From a virus: 22,224 nt of DNA. The notes under the pieces are model-generated. The model worked only from the letters and a program-made list of their open reading frames with translations, was not told the DNA's origin and did not search any database. A program made the position numbers and the translations under genes. Below are positions 12,411 to 20,287 of this stretch, one piece after another (the first letter of the stretch is position 1; each line of letters begins with the position of its first letter). Where the stretch lies: positions 1 to 22,224 of IMG/VR virus record IMGVR_UViG_3300049433_000079. One strand, given 5' to 3'.

Positions 12411-14495
12411 GTGGCCAGCCGAAGCTCGGGGGTCAGCTTTTCGTCCGATCCGAAAAGCAAGCAACGCGAAGAGGAATCGGCCGAGACGATCGTCCTGCGC
12501 TCGTTCGGCGGCATCAACACGCAGAGCCCGCGCGAGAACATCGCCGACGACGAGTTCTACTGGCTCGAAGAGCTGATCCCGATATCGGCCGGCAACCTCG
12601 CGCCAGTGCTCGGGCCAGGTAGCAACATCGTCACCATCTCGGGCGAGACAGGAGCGCCATCGCTCACCGTCCCATTCTCATCTGTCGGCGTCGATTCAAC
12701 GCTGGCGATCTGGTCGAACACCGGCAATGCGTGGGTCGGAACAATGGCCGCGCCCATAGTGTGGACAAAAGTCGCAACCGGCCTGTTCACGAGTGGAAAG
12801 ACGGCGGCGACACCATGGAGCAACCTGGGATTCCTGATCGTCGATCCCGTCGCGGGGTACTACGACTACGGGGTGACGGCGGCAAACACGTTCACGAACC
12901 TATCGGGCCAGCTCTACGGCCCGGCCATGACCGCGACCACCCCGGCGCAATTGGCGACTGCGACGGTGCCGGCGCTGCGCGTGGTTGGCGCGCCGGGGTC
13001 GGGCGGGACCATCGGCGCGAGCGCATCGGTCGTCGAGATTTCCATCACGGCGGCGGGCACCGGGTACTCGGCGGGCGATCTGCTCGTGGCCACGGGCGGC
13101 ACGCTTACGACGTCATCCTCCGCGCCTGCTTCGCAGCAGAACCAGCCCCTCATCCTGAGCGTGACGACGATCAACACCAGCACAGGCGCGGTGACCGGGA
13201 TATCGCTCACGTCCGTGGGTTACTACCATGCCGGACCGGCCAACGCCATCGCGTTCACTGGTGGGACAGGTACCGGGTTCACCGGAACGGCGACGTGGGC
13301 TGTCGCAAACCCCTACCTCATCACCCCTGGGCAGGCGTACGTCGCGCCCGTTGTGCAGGCGTTCATCGGGGGGGTGTGGGTGGCCTACGCGATGTCCGTC
13401 TTCACGAGTGGAACGCTGCTCGGAACGGCCATTGCGACCTATGCCGGCCGGGTGTGGATTGCCATCGACCGCACGGTGCAGTTCACCGACGCGCTGTCGT
13501 ACAACTCGTTCGCGAACTCGGGTTCGGCGTTCACGATCAATGATTCCTACCTTCACAACAACATCACCGCGTTGTTCGCGGCGAACAATTACCTCTACAT
13601 CTTCGGGGACGACTCGATAGACATCCTGTCGAACGTGACGGTGGTCAGCGGGATCGCGCAGTTCAGTCGCATCAACGCTTCCTCCTCGGTCGGTACAACG
13701 CAGCCGAACTCGATATTCCCTTTCTTGCGCGGCTTGGCGTTCTGCAACAACTCGGGCTTCTACGTGATTTCCGGCGCGACGCCGGAGAAGGCGAGCGACA
13801 AGCTCGACGGCCTGATTGCCTCGATCGTCTTCTCGGCACCGGTCTACGGCTGTCAGGTGATGGTGGAAAACATCCTCTGCGCGGCCTTCCTCATCAGCTT
13901 CAAGGACAGCTTCGTGCGTTCCCCAACGCAGACGCGCAGCATCCTGGCGGTGCGATTCAGAGATCGGTGGTGGCTGACTTCTCAGCTCCCGGCGACCGGG
14001 GTCAACCTCGGGGCGGTGTTCTCGCTGCCGATCAACGGGCTGTCGACGATGTTTGGGTGGTCCGGGAACACGCTGTTCAAGCTGCTGAGTGAGCCCAACA
14101 TCAACCCGTGGTTGCTCAAGACGAAGCTGTGGGACGCCCAGACCCCGATCCTCGACAAGCAGATGATCGACGTCGGATTCGGGGCGGTGTTCGCGGGCGC
14201 ATCGACGCCCGGGTTCACGCTGACGGTTGACACCGAATTCACGTCGATAGCGGTGACGCTCGGGCGGTTCACCCCGATTGTCCAGTGGGTCAACAACTCC
14301 AATCAGGTCGTCCAGTGGACGAACAACGCCGGACAGATTGTCCAGTGGGAGATAGCCCCGATAGGATACCGGCTCCTCACCGGGCCGGCCAACAGCGGCG
14401 CGGGGAAGTACGCGGGGATCACGGTGACGGGCGGCACGAACGTCACGCAGATTCGCATGCTGGCCCTGGAGCTTGAACGCCGGAGGCGCTGGTGA
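12411..14495 (+). CDS. Tail nozzle / hub protein, beta-propeller type (694 aa)
   Basis: Starts at GTG 12411. The N-terminus LRSFGGINTQSPRENIADDEFYWLEELIPI (in outline, residues 29-58) followed by GNLAPVLGPG is typical of podovirus nozzle proteins (P22 gp10/T7 gp12-like role), which extend the tail below the adaptor. Many beta-strands with Trp/Tyr-rich turns (YLYIFGDDSIDIL; FYVISGATPEKASD) suit a beta-propeller. Residues about 205-300 contain GxGY-type repeats similar to those in the adaptor, and 623-647 hold a 10-residue QW-NN repeat. The gene ends with a basic LERRRRW and overlaps the next gene by 4 bases. Confidence 0.75.
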   Translation: MASRSSGVSFSSDPKSKQREEESAETIVLRSFGGINTQSPRENIADDEFYWLEELIPISAGNLAPVLGPGSNIVTISGETGAPSLTVPFSSVGVDSTLAIWSNTGNAWVGTMAAPIVWTKVATGLFTSGKTAATPWSNLGFLIVDPVAGYYDYGVTAANTFTNLSGQLYGPAMTATTPAQLATATVPALRVVGAPGSGGTIGASASVVEISITAAGTGYSAGDLLVATGGTLTTSSSAPASQQNQPLILSVTTINTSTGAVTGISLTSVGYYHAGPANAIAFTGGTGTGFTGTATWAVANPYLITPGQAYVAPVVQAFIGGVWVAYAMSVFTSGTLLGTAIATYAGRVWIAIDRTVQFTDALSYNSFANSGSAFTINDSYLHNNITALFAANNYLYIFGDDSIDILSNVTVVSGIAQFSRINASSSVGTTQPNSIFPFLRGLAFCNNSGFYVISGATPEKASDKLDGLIASIVFSAPVYGCQVMVENILCAAFLISFKDSFVRSPTQTRSILAVRFRDRWWLTSQLPATGVNLGAVFSLPINGLSTMFGWSGNTLFKLLSEPNINPWLLKTKLWDAQTPILDKQMIDVGFGAVFAGASTPGFTLTVDTEFTSIAVTLGRFTPIVQWVNNSNQVVQWTNNAGQIVQWEIAPIGYRLLTGPANSGAGKYAGITVTGGTNVTQIRMLALELERRRRW
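14281..14348 (+). repeat. 30-bp in-frame repeat near the end of the nozzle gene
   Basis: TCCAGTGG recurs at 14281, 14311 and 14341, exactly 30 bp apart. The protein reads IVQWVNNSNQ, VVQWTNNAGQ, IVQWEIAPIG, so two full 10-residue copies and a partial third. The regular Gln-Trp pairs suggest a strand repeat or intersubunit contact. Confidence 0.85.
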
Positions 14496-14899
14496 ACATT
14501 GATGTCGTCTCGACGCTCTCGTTCGGCGACCGTCAGGGGTTGCAGGACTTCTTCTTCGTCCACCGGTTGGTGCACTTGCAGATCGATGAGGTTCTGGCGC
14601 AGCGCGGCTCCGGCTCGCAGCCAAACGCCACGCTCGACAGCCAAGCCGCGCTTGATGCATGGCTCGCCGCGATGGCTGCCGGCGCCGATGGCGAGATCGA
14701 CCAGAATGAACAGCGCGCGCTGACAGACTGGCTGCAGTTGCATGCGAACCTGCACGAATCGGAGTACTTGGCGCTCAAATTCGGCGATGCGCCGGACTTG
14801 TCGCAGGCCGACTTCCGCAGCCCGGAGCAGTTCTACGAATGGATGTACGCGCACGCCGCTCTGCACGATACTCTGAGTGCCGCTATTGGCTTGAATTGA
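14492..14899 (+). CDS. Helical phage protein (135 aa)
   Basis: GTG 14492 overlaps the nozzle stop by four bases (GTGA), so translation is probably coupled. The protein is mostly helical and has little repetition: LQDFFFVHRLVHLQIDEVLAQ at about 18-38, ALDAWLAAMAAGADGEID at about 53-70 and ALTDWLQLHANLHESEYLAL at about 76-95. The C-terminal half has several His and Trp residues. Similar small helical proteins sit between nozzle and ejection genes in other podoviruses. Function is unknown. Confidence 0.65.
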   Translation: MNIDVVSTLSFGDRQGLQDFFFVHRLVHLQIDEVLAQRGSGSQPNATLDSQAALDAWLAAMAAGADGEIDQNEQRALTDWLQLHANLHESEYLALKFGDAPDLSQADFRSPEQFYEWMYAHAALHDTLSAAIGLN

Positions 14900-14908
14900 A
14901 AGAAGATC

Positions 14909-15397
14909 ATGGATTTTGACCGAATCCGAGCCCGTTTTTCCACCATAAGGATTCAACCTTTCGAGCCGAGGTTCACCGACGGAATGCTCGTCGTGGCGCG
15001 CGAGATTCATGCCCATTCGATCTACTGCGACATGCCTCTCAACGAGGAGAAGTTGGTGCGTCAGCTCAGTGCCTCGGGTGGCTCCGTGCCGGACAGGTAT
15101 TTCCGTTTGGCAGTGCGTGACGACGAGGTACTCGGAGGCTTCTACGGTTGCAAGTTGCGGGTGTTCTTCAGCGGTGAGACCATTGTGAAGGACATGGGCT
15201 GGTGGGTGCGCCAGGAGTCGCGTGGGTCGGTGGCGGCGATGCTCCTGCTTGGGGACTTCGAGCAATGGGGCCGCGAGCAGGGCGCGCGGCGCGCCATGAT
15301 CGGGCAGTCCGGCGTCGAGAACATTGACCGCACCCGCAAACTGTTCGAGCACTGCGGATACAAGGTGACCGGCTACAACACATCGAAGGACCTTTGA
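14909..15397 (+). CDS. GNAT-family N-acetyltransferase (162 aa)
   Basis: AAGAAG precedes ATG 14909. The fold has the GNAT order: helices near the start (GMLVVAREIHAHSIY), a strand pair around 64-86 (FRLAVRDDEVLGGFYGCKL), then the acetyl-CoA loop and helix at about 98-113 (WWVRQESRGSVAAMLL, an R/Q-x2-G/S variant), and a C-terminal segment RKLFEHCGYKVTGYNTSK typical of motif B. GNAT enzymes move acetyl from acetyl-CoA to an amine. Such a gene among virion genes is known from podo- and siphophages, but the substrate is unknown; a virion protein is the natural guess (inference). Two bases separate it from the ejection gene. Confidence 0.8.
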   Translation: MDFDRIRARFSTIRIQPFEPRFTDGMLVVAREIHAHSIYCDMPLNEEKLVRQLSASGGSVPDRYFRLAVRDDEVLGGFYGCKLRVFFSGETIVKDMGWWVRQESRGSVAAMLLLGDFEQWGREQGARRAMIGQSGVENIDRTRKLFEHCGYKVTGYNTSKDL

Positions 15398-15398
15398 A

Positions 15399-16652
15399 AT
15401 GGCAGACGCGGGCGTAGGTGAAGCGGCAGTTGCAGAAGGCGCGAAGAGTGCAGGCGAGGCAGCGGCTGCCGACGCCGCAGTTGCAGAAGGCGCTGGTGCG
15501 ACCGCGGCGGGGGGGGTTGGCGCTGGTGCGACCGCGGCGGGGGGGATTGGCGCTGCAGACGCTGGCACAGGTATTGTTGCCGGAACGGCCGGTGCTTCGG
15601 GCGGAGCCGGGGTCGGAGCCGGGGTCGGAGCCGGGGTCGGAGCCGGGGTCGGAGCCGGGGCCGAGATCGGGATTGGTGCGGGAGACGCTGGCACGGGGGT
15701 TCTCGCCGGAACGGCTGGTGGCGCGGGTGGAGCCGAGATCGGGACCGAGGTCGGGATTGGCGCGGGAGATGCAGGCACGGGGGTTCTCGCGGGCACGGCC
15801 GGTGATGGAGCCATAGCTGACACGTCGTTCCTGCCAACGACGGGGGCGGCCGGTTTGGACGGAATGGCTTCGTTGACCCCAGAAGTGTCCAACATGCTCG
15901 GAATCGATGCAGGATCTGCGGCGGGTGCCGCGCCGGCCGCAGTCGATTCCACCGCGCCGATGGTGGCCGACCCAGGAAGTTACGCTGGCGTGATGGGGGC
16001 TGGAGGAGACACCGCGTCGGCCGACTCGTTCGCCGGCCTATCTGGAGACGCCACGGGAGGGGCTGGCGGATTGTGGGATTCCGTCAAGAACTCAGGGATC
16101 GGGCAGTGGGTGGGCAATAACCCAGCTCAGGCCGGACTGCTTGCAAACTCGATGCTGACCGCCCTGAAGGGGCAGAAACTGCCGAGCGCGGCGAATGCGG
16201 CGCTGAACTCGTCTTCGGCTGAAGTGCAGCAGGCGCAGGGCATTCTCGCATCGGGCGGCACTACTTCTCCGGGATGGGCGGGGCAGAAGGCTGCCATCGA
16301 CCAACAGGTGGATGCGAACCTCGCCAACGCCATCGAGCAGGCCAAGCAGTCCGCCGCGAACAGTGGCATGGGTGGCTCCAACTCGGCTGTGGTGCAGCAG
16401 CAGATAAACCGTTTGCAGCAGCAGGCCGCGACTCAGAAGCAAGCGATGTACACGCAGGCTCTGAACAGCATCGTGTCGTCGGCGGTGGGCGAGTTGTCAG
16501 GTGGGAACGCGACGCTGAGCAGCATCGCGCAGATGCAGATGCAGCAGTCCCATGGCGCTCAGGCCGCCGCCGCGCAGACGGCTCAGCTCGCGCTGATGCT
16601 GTCGAAGATGAGCGGCTCGGGTTCGGGCTCGACAAGAACCGGAGGGCCGTGA
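15399..16652 (+). CDS. Ejection (internal virion) protein 1 with repetitive N-terminus (417 aa)
   Basis: AAGGA lies 8 bases before ATG 15399. Residues 1-145 are extreme low complexity (Ala, Gly, Val, Thr) and built of repeats: ten-residue GAGATAAGGV units, a four-residue GAGV run, and three copies of an 'IGAxDAGTGxxAGTAG' block. The middle is Ala/Asp/Ser-rich. The C-terminal 180 residues are Gln/Ala-rich and helical (SAEVQQAQGILAS, then VVQQQINRLQQQAATQKQ), a composition common in podovirus DNA-ejection proteins. With the next two genes it would form the three-protein ejection set that enters the host envelope. This role is inferred from position and composition. Confidence 0.65.
   Translation: MADAGVGEAAVAEGAKSAGEAAAADAAVAEGAGATAAGGVGAGATAAGGIGAADAGTGIVAGTAGASGGAGVGAGVGAGVGAGVGAGAEIGIGAGDAGTGVLAGTAGGAGGAEIGTEVGIGAGDAGTGVLAGTAGDGAIADTSFLPTTGAAGLDGMASLTPEVSNMLGIDAGSAAGAAPAAVDSTAPMVADPGSYAGVMGAGGDTASADSFAGLSGDATGGAGGLWDSVKNSGIGQWVGNNPAQAGLLANSMLTALKGQKLPSAANAALNSSSAEVQQAQGILASGGTTSPGWAGQKAAIDQQVDANLANAIEQAKQSAANSGMGGSNSAVVQQQINRLQQQAATQKQAMYTQALNSIVSSAVGELSGGNATLSSIAQMQMQQSHGAQAAAAQTAQLALMLSKMSGSGSGSTRTGGP
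15491..15540 (+). repeat. 30-bp tandem repeat in ejection protein 1 gene
   Basis: CGCTGGTGCGACCGCGGCGG occurs at 15491-15510 and 15521-15540, followed by similar G-runs, giving ten-residue Gly-Ala-Thr-Ala-Ala-Gly-Gly units. The period is a multiple of three, so the frame is kept. Confidence 0.9.
15603..15662 (+). repeat. 12-bp tandem repeat in ejection protein 1 gene
   Basis: GGAGCCGGGGTC is repeated four times exactly (15603-15650), with a fifth copy carrying one change to 15662. It encodes Gly-Ala-Gly-Val units. Larger blocks of the same gene (around 15545, 15671 and 15755) repeat an IGAxDAGTG segment. Confidence 0.95.
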
Positions 16653-16653
16653 C

Positions 16654-17982
16654 ATGGCCGACCTGCAATCAGGCATCGACGCCCAATCGGGCTCGCTCGA
16701 CGCGGAGTCGAAGCAGGCTGGCGCGCGCCAGGCAGCGCTCGATGCGCGCCAGAGCGCTTCTCTGACGGCCCAGGACGCCGAAATGAAGCCGCTGGAGCGG
16801 CAGTTGAGCGACACGCTCAACCAACCAATGCCGCAGCGTGAGCAAGTTTCCATGCCATCGCCGCCTCCGAACAAGCCGATCATCGACGCGAAGGAGTACG
16901 AGGGCCTGTCCTACGGGCTGCTGGCGATGGCGATGGTAGGCGGGCTGGCCTCGCACGGAAAGTGGACTGCCGCAAGCGCGGCGCTGAATGGCGGCTTGCA
17001 GGGCTACCTCGAAGGGAACCAGGAGAAGGCAAAGCAGGGGATAGAGCAGTACGAGCGCGAATTCAAGGCCGCTAAGGCGCACGAGGACGACGTCAACAAG
17101 CAGTTCGACGACATCCTCAAGAACCGCAACCTGTCGATCAACGAGCAACTCCAGCGCATCAAGGTGGTGGCGGCGCAGAATGGGCGCGAGGACGTGCGAA
17201 TCGCCGCCGAACAGCGATCCATAGACACCCTCACGCGGCAGATCGACGCGCACCGAACTCAGCTCCTCGGGGTCGAGCAGCGCAACGACGCCGTGCAGGA
17301 GCGCATTGGCGCGGCGCGTGAGCTTCATGCAGCATCAGGCGGCAGTGGCGCGGGCGGAGACATCAACAGCGTCGCCGAAGCGGTCGCAACGGGCCGGCTC
17401 GACCCGCGCATGTTGAGCGTGAGGGGTGGGTGGCGCGAGAAAGTCCTAGAGCGCGCCATCCAGATCAATCCCGATTACGACAGCAAAAACTACGCATCCG
17501 ATGCGGCTTTCGCGATATCGAGCATGCGCACAGCCGGCACGCAAGGTGCGAACACGGCCATCGCGTCCGGCGCGGCCCAGGGAGGGGCCGACATCCTCAT
17601 GAAAGCTGCTGCCTCGGTGCCGCGAACGAGTTGGCGCAGCCTCAACAAAGTGATCCTGTCCGGGAAGACCGAGACGAACGACCCCGCCGTCGGGGCCTTC
17701 AACGCCGCGTTGAACACCTTCGTCAACGAGTACGCGCGAGCTATCAATCCGAAGGGGACGGCGACCGTGAGCGACAAGGAGCACGCGCGCGAAATACTCT
17801 CGGCATCCGACAGCCAGCAGGCCCTGGCGGCGAAGATGGACATCCTGCTTCAGGAGATGCAGCGCGGCCGTCAAGCGCCCCAGGATGTGGCGCGAGACCT
17901 GCGCAACGCGCGACTCGGAGCGGCACCGGCCGGACACCACCCGGCCGACATCGATGCATTGGTGAAGAAATATGGCGGATAA
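16654..17982 (+). CDS. Ejection (internal virion) protein 2 (442 aa)
   Basis: ATG 16654 follows the previous stop at once. The N-terminus (about 1-60) is a helical, Gln/Ser-rich coil. Then comes LSYGLLAMAMVGGLASHG at about 85-102, a short hydrophobic segment that could insert in a membrane, and a long charged coiled coil (about 120-225: KAKQGIEQYEREFKAAKAHE and onwards). The C-terminal domain has NPDYDSKNYASDAAFA and later AFNAALNTFVNEYARAIN, a helical domain I recall from phage internal virion or structural proteins. It overlaps the next gene by 11 bases. It probably acts with its neighbours in DNA delivery (inference). Confidence 0.65.
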   Translation: MADLQSGIDAQSGSLDAESKQAGARQAALDARQSASLTAQDAEMKPLERQLSDTLNQPMPQREQVSMPSPPPNKPIIDAKEYEGLSYGLLAMAMVGGLASHGKWTAASAALNGGLQGYLEGNQEKAKQGIEQYEREFKAAKAHEDDVNKQFDDILKNRNLSINEQLQRIKVVAAQNGREDVRIAAEQRSIDTLTRQIDAHRTQLLGVEQRNDAVQERIGAARELHAASGGSGAGGDINSVAEAVATGRLDPRMLSVRGGWREKVLERAIQINPDYDSKNYASDAAFAISSMRTAGTQGANTAIASGAAQGGADILMKAAASVPRTSWRSLNKVILSGKTETNDPAVGAFNAALNTFVNEYARAINPKGTATVSDKEHAREILSASDSQQALAAKMDILLQEMQRGRQAPQDVARDLRNARLGAAPAGHHPADIDALVKKYGG

Positions 17983-19360
17983 CGATGCCCTCTACACCGC
18001 ACTGCGCAACGCGGACGCGGCCGGCGACACAGCCGCCGCGACGAAGTTGGCGACCTACATCAAGTCGTTGCCAGCGGGTGCCGCCGCGCCAGCCAGCGCG
18101 CCGACCTCGCCCGAACGTTCCGCCGCGCCGGCCGCGGCCCCCCAACCAGGATGGACCACCCTCCCGGGCCGGGTTCTAGCCGGGGCCGGCGAGGCTGGGC
18201 TAAACATGCTGACGGGGGTCGTCGCGAAACCGGTGTCCGATGTCATGGGCATGTCGGCAGAGGCGAGCGACGTTCTCAGCGGGCGCAACGACGGAAACGC
18301 CGAGGGCTTCAAGAACAGCGTGCGCGACGCGCTGACGTACCAGCCCCGCACGACCGCCGGACAGAACATCGCCCAGTACAACCCGCTGGCGCTGATCGGG
18401 AAGGGCGTTGATGCCATCGGCCAGGGTGCGCAAGGCGCGATCGCCCCGGATGGCAGTGGCACCGTGCGACAGATGCTCGGGGCAGGCGTGCACGAGGCCA
18501 TCAACCAGGCCCCGCAGTTCCTTGGCATGAAGGGGCCGGGGGCAGGAGTGAGCGTCGGAGACATGCTCAAGGGAAAGGCGCGCGACACGATGCAGAGCGC
18601 CTTGAAGCCGCCGCTGGCCAGCCTCCGGACTGGCGCAGCCGGCCGCGCCGTAGATACCATGCTCGACCAGGGCGTGAACGTCACCCAGGGCGGCATCAAC
18701 AAGCTTCAGGGTCGCGTCGCCGACCTCAACACGCAGATCGCAAGCGCCGTCCAGAACTCGCCGGCCGTCATCGATAAGCAGGCCGTCGGCTACCGGCTTC
18801 AGGGCGTGCTTGACGATTTTCAGAATCAGGTCAACCCGAAGGCCGACATGCACTCGGTGCAAAAGGCATGGGACGAATTCCTCGATCACCCGTTGCTGAA
18901 TGGAACGAGGGACATCCCCGTCCGCCTGGCGCAGCAGATGAAACAGGCGACCTACAAGTCCTTGGGAAACAAGTCCTACGGCGAGCTGAAGGGTGCCGAC
19001 ATCGAGGCACAGAAGGCCCTGGCGCGCGGCATGAAGGAAGACATCGCCCAAGCCGTGCCACAAGTTCATCCTCTCAACGCCGAGGAAACGAAGCTGTTGG
19101 ACACGCTCCCGCTGGTGGAGCGCCGCGTGCTCATGGATGCGAACAAGAACCCTTTCGGGCTCGGGTGGCTGACGCTCAACCCTGCAAAGTTCGCTGGCTT
19201 CATGGCCGACAGAAGCCCGCTCTTCAAGTCGATCGTGGCGCGCATGCTGAATCAGGCAGCATCGGCCGCGCCGGCCGCCGGCCGCGCCGCGCGCGCTGGC
19301 GGCGTGCTTGCCACGCAGAGCGCCAACCAAGCCCAGGCCCCGGAACTTGCCGCCGAGTAG
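17972..19360 (+). CDS. Ejection (internal virion) protein 3 (462 aa)
   Basis: ATG 17972 lies within the end of the preceding gene, with GAAGAAAT upstream. After an Ala/Pro-rich linker (about 34-62) comes a Gly-rich amphipathic stretch (RVLAGAGEAGLNMLTGVVAK) that could interact with membrane. The large C-terminal part is helical: SYGELKGADIEAQKALARGM at about 331-350, then NAEETKLLDTLPLVERRVLMDAN at about 369-391. Such 'YGELKG.EIEAQKALARG' segments are familiar from large phage injection-type proteins. The last 40 residues are Ala-rich. No lysozyme motif is seen in any of the three ejection-type genes, unlike T7 gp16 type. Confidence 0.65.
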   Translation: MADNDALYTALRNADAAGDTAAATKLATYIKSLPAGAAAPASAPTSPERSAAPAAAPQPGWTTLPGRVLAGAGEAGLNMLTGVVAKPVSDVMGMSAEASDVLSGRNDGNAEGFKNSVRDALTYQPRTTAGQNIAQYNPLALIGKGVDAIGQGAQGAIAPDGSGTVRQMLGAGVHEAINQAPQFLGMKGPGAGVSVGDMLKGKARDTMQSALKPPLASLRTGAAGRAVDTMLDQGVNVTQGGINKLQGRVADLNTQIASAVQNSPAVIDKQAVGYRLQGVLDDFQNQVNPKADMHSVQKAWDEFLDHPLLNGTRDIPVRLAQQMKQATYKSLGNKSYGELKGADIEAQKALARGMKEDIAQAVPQVHPLNAEETKLLDTLPLVERRVLMDANKNPFGLGWLTLNPAKFAGFMADRSPLFKSIVARMLNQAASAAPAAGRAARAGGVLATQSANQAQAPELAAE

Positions 19361-19381
19361 GTGCGCGAAGGACAATGTGAC

Positions 19382-19585
19382 ATGGCCCCCCGACCTAAAC
19401 CGCCTTCTCCGAACGAGGACATCGACGCGGCGATCCTGCTGATGATGAAGAAGCTCAAGAAGCCTGGCGACGAGAGCTTCCCGCCCGACGTTGCCGTGAA
19501 GATCATCAACACGGCCATCGCGTGGGAGAAGGCCAAGCACCAGATTCAAGACGCCGAAAACCCGTTTGACCCGGACTCGATATGA
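19382..19585 (+). CDS. Small phage protein (67 aa)
   Basis: GAAGGA lies about 9 bases before ATG 19382. The N-terminus is Pro-rich and basic (MAPRPKPPSPNED); the remainder is helical (AAILLMMKKLKKPGDESF, then DVAVKIINTAIAWEKAKHQI). The stop overlaps the next ATG (ATGA). It is short and soluble, with no motif of known function. It may be a virion-assembly or small regulatory component; position after the ejection genes and before the membrane protein gene does not define it. Confidence 0.6.
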   Translation: MAPRPKPPSPNEDIDAAILLMMKKLKKPGDESFPPDVAVKIINTAIAWEKAKHQIQDAENPFDPDSI

Positions 19586-19818
19586 ACGACGACCTCTCGC
19601 AAGCCACTCGACTCGAAATCACCGGCCAACTCGTCGGGATCGCGCTGCGGGTGCTCAGCACGCGCACGCTGGTCCTCATCAGCCTTTTGCTGAACACGGG
19701 CGTGTTCGTGTGGGCGATGTCGTGCGCGACCTGGCTGCACCTGGCCGGCGCGGCGACGTTCGCCGTCACGAGCTGGTGCACCGTCAACTTACAGCCCCCG
19801 AAAGGACACGAGCCATGA
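19582..19818 (+). CDS. Small membrane protein (78 aa)
   Basis: ATGA overlap with the preceding gene. It has hydrophobic helices at about 30-48 (LVLISLLLNTGVFVWAMSC) and about 53-70 (LAGAATFAVTSWCTVNL), with an amphipathic N-terminal segment. Two Cys lie in or beside the helices. In phages, small proteins of this kind include holins, but no endolysin is present in the window, so holin is only a suggestion. It also overlaps the next gene by four bases. Confidence 0.65.
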   Translation: MNDDLSQATRLEITGQLVGIALRVLSTRTLVLISLLLNTGVFVWAMSCATWLHLAGAATFAVTSWCTVNLQPPKGHEP

Positions 19819-19967
19819 AGCACCCATTCAACGACTATCCCGCGAACGGAAACATGCCGCCCATCGTCAAGCCGAGCGGGCAGCCGGCATCTGTGCCGCG
19901 CCTACCGGAGCAGCGCGAGAAGGCGATGGATGTCCATCGCCCGGCGTGCCCGAAGAAGGGCGGCTGA
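19815..19967 (+). CDS. Small phage protein (50 aa)
   Basis: AAAGGA lies 8 bases before ATG 19815, which overlaps the previous stop. The protein is polar and Pro-rich (HPFNDYPANGNMPPIVKPSG), ends HRPACPKKGG with a single Cys, and is probably largely unfolded. The gene is supported mainly by its ribosome-binding site and its coupling to neighbours. Similar short Pro-rich phage proteins have no assigned function. Confidence 0.55.
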   Translation: MKHPFNDYPANGNMPPIVKPSGQPASVPRLPEQREKAMDVHRPACPKKGG

Positions 19968-19968
19968 A

Positions 19969-20286
19969 GTGAGCAACATAGGCCCCTTCGCGCCGCGCCT
20001 GCCGGCTGGCACCACGTCGCTGGCCGTCACGGCGACGGCTCAGCCCATGGCCCCGAACCCGGCTGGCCACTCGATGCAGTACCGATTCGCCAACGTGGGG
20101 ACGCAGGTCATATTCTGGCTCGCCGCGGCGCCGAACGCGGCGTTGCCGGTCGCCACCGCCGCCAACGGCATCCCGATGCAGGCCGGATCGGTGGAAACGT
20201 TCACGCTCCCGCCGAACGTGCAACTCTCGTTCATCGCCGCAGCGACTGGTTCCACGGTCTACGTGACCCCGGGCGAGGGGATCTGA
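19969..20286 (+). CDS. Small beta-rich virion protein (105 aa)
   Basis: GTG 19969 starts one base after the previous stop, with AAGGGCGG upstream. The sequence is all-beta: TTSLAVTATAQ, then MQYRFANVGTQVIFWLAA, then PMQAGSVETFTLPPNVQLSFIAA, ending GSTVYVTPGEG. This pattern ('...R.ANVGT...F.A.G...PV.AG..E.F.....T..A.....GTTVYVTPGEG') is frequent in small phage proteins encoded next to tail or receptor-binding genes. It probably forms part of the virion surface, though its exact place is unknown. Confidence 0.7.
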   Translation: MSNIGPFAPRLPAGTTSLAVTATAQPMAPNPAGHSMQYRFANVGTQVIFWLAAAPNAALPVATAANGIPMQAGSVETFTLPPNVQLSFIAAATGSTVYVTPGEGI

Positions 20287-20287
20287 C

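Noticed and set aside
15603-15662. Regular short repeats as a CRISPR array
   Set aside because: Tandem copies without spacers, in frame within a protein gene.
14303-15952. 549-codon minus-strand frame with Ala/Pro-repeat N-terminus
   Set aside because: It is the mirror of the Gly/Ala repeats of ejection protein 1 and runs through the well-supported GNAT gene.
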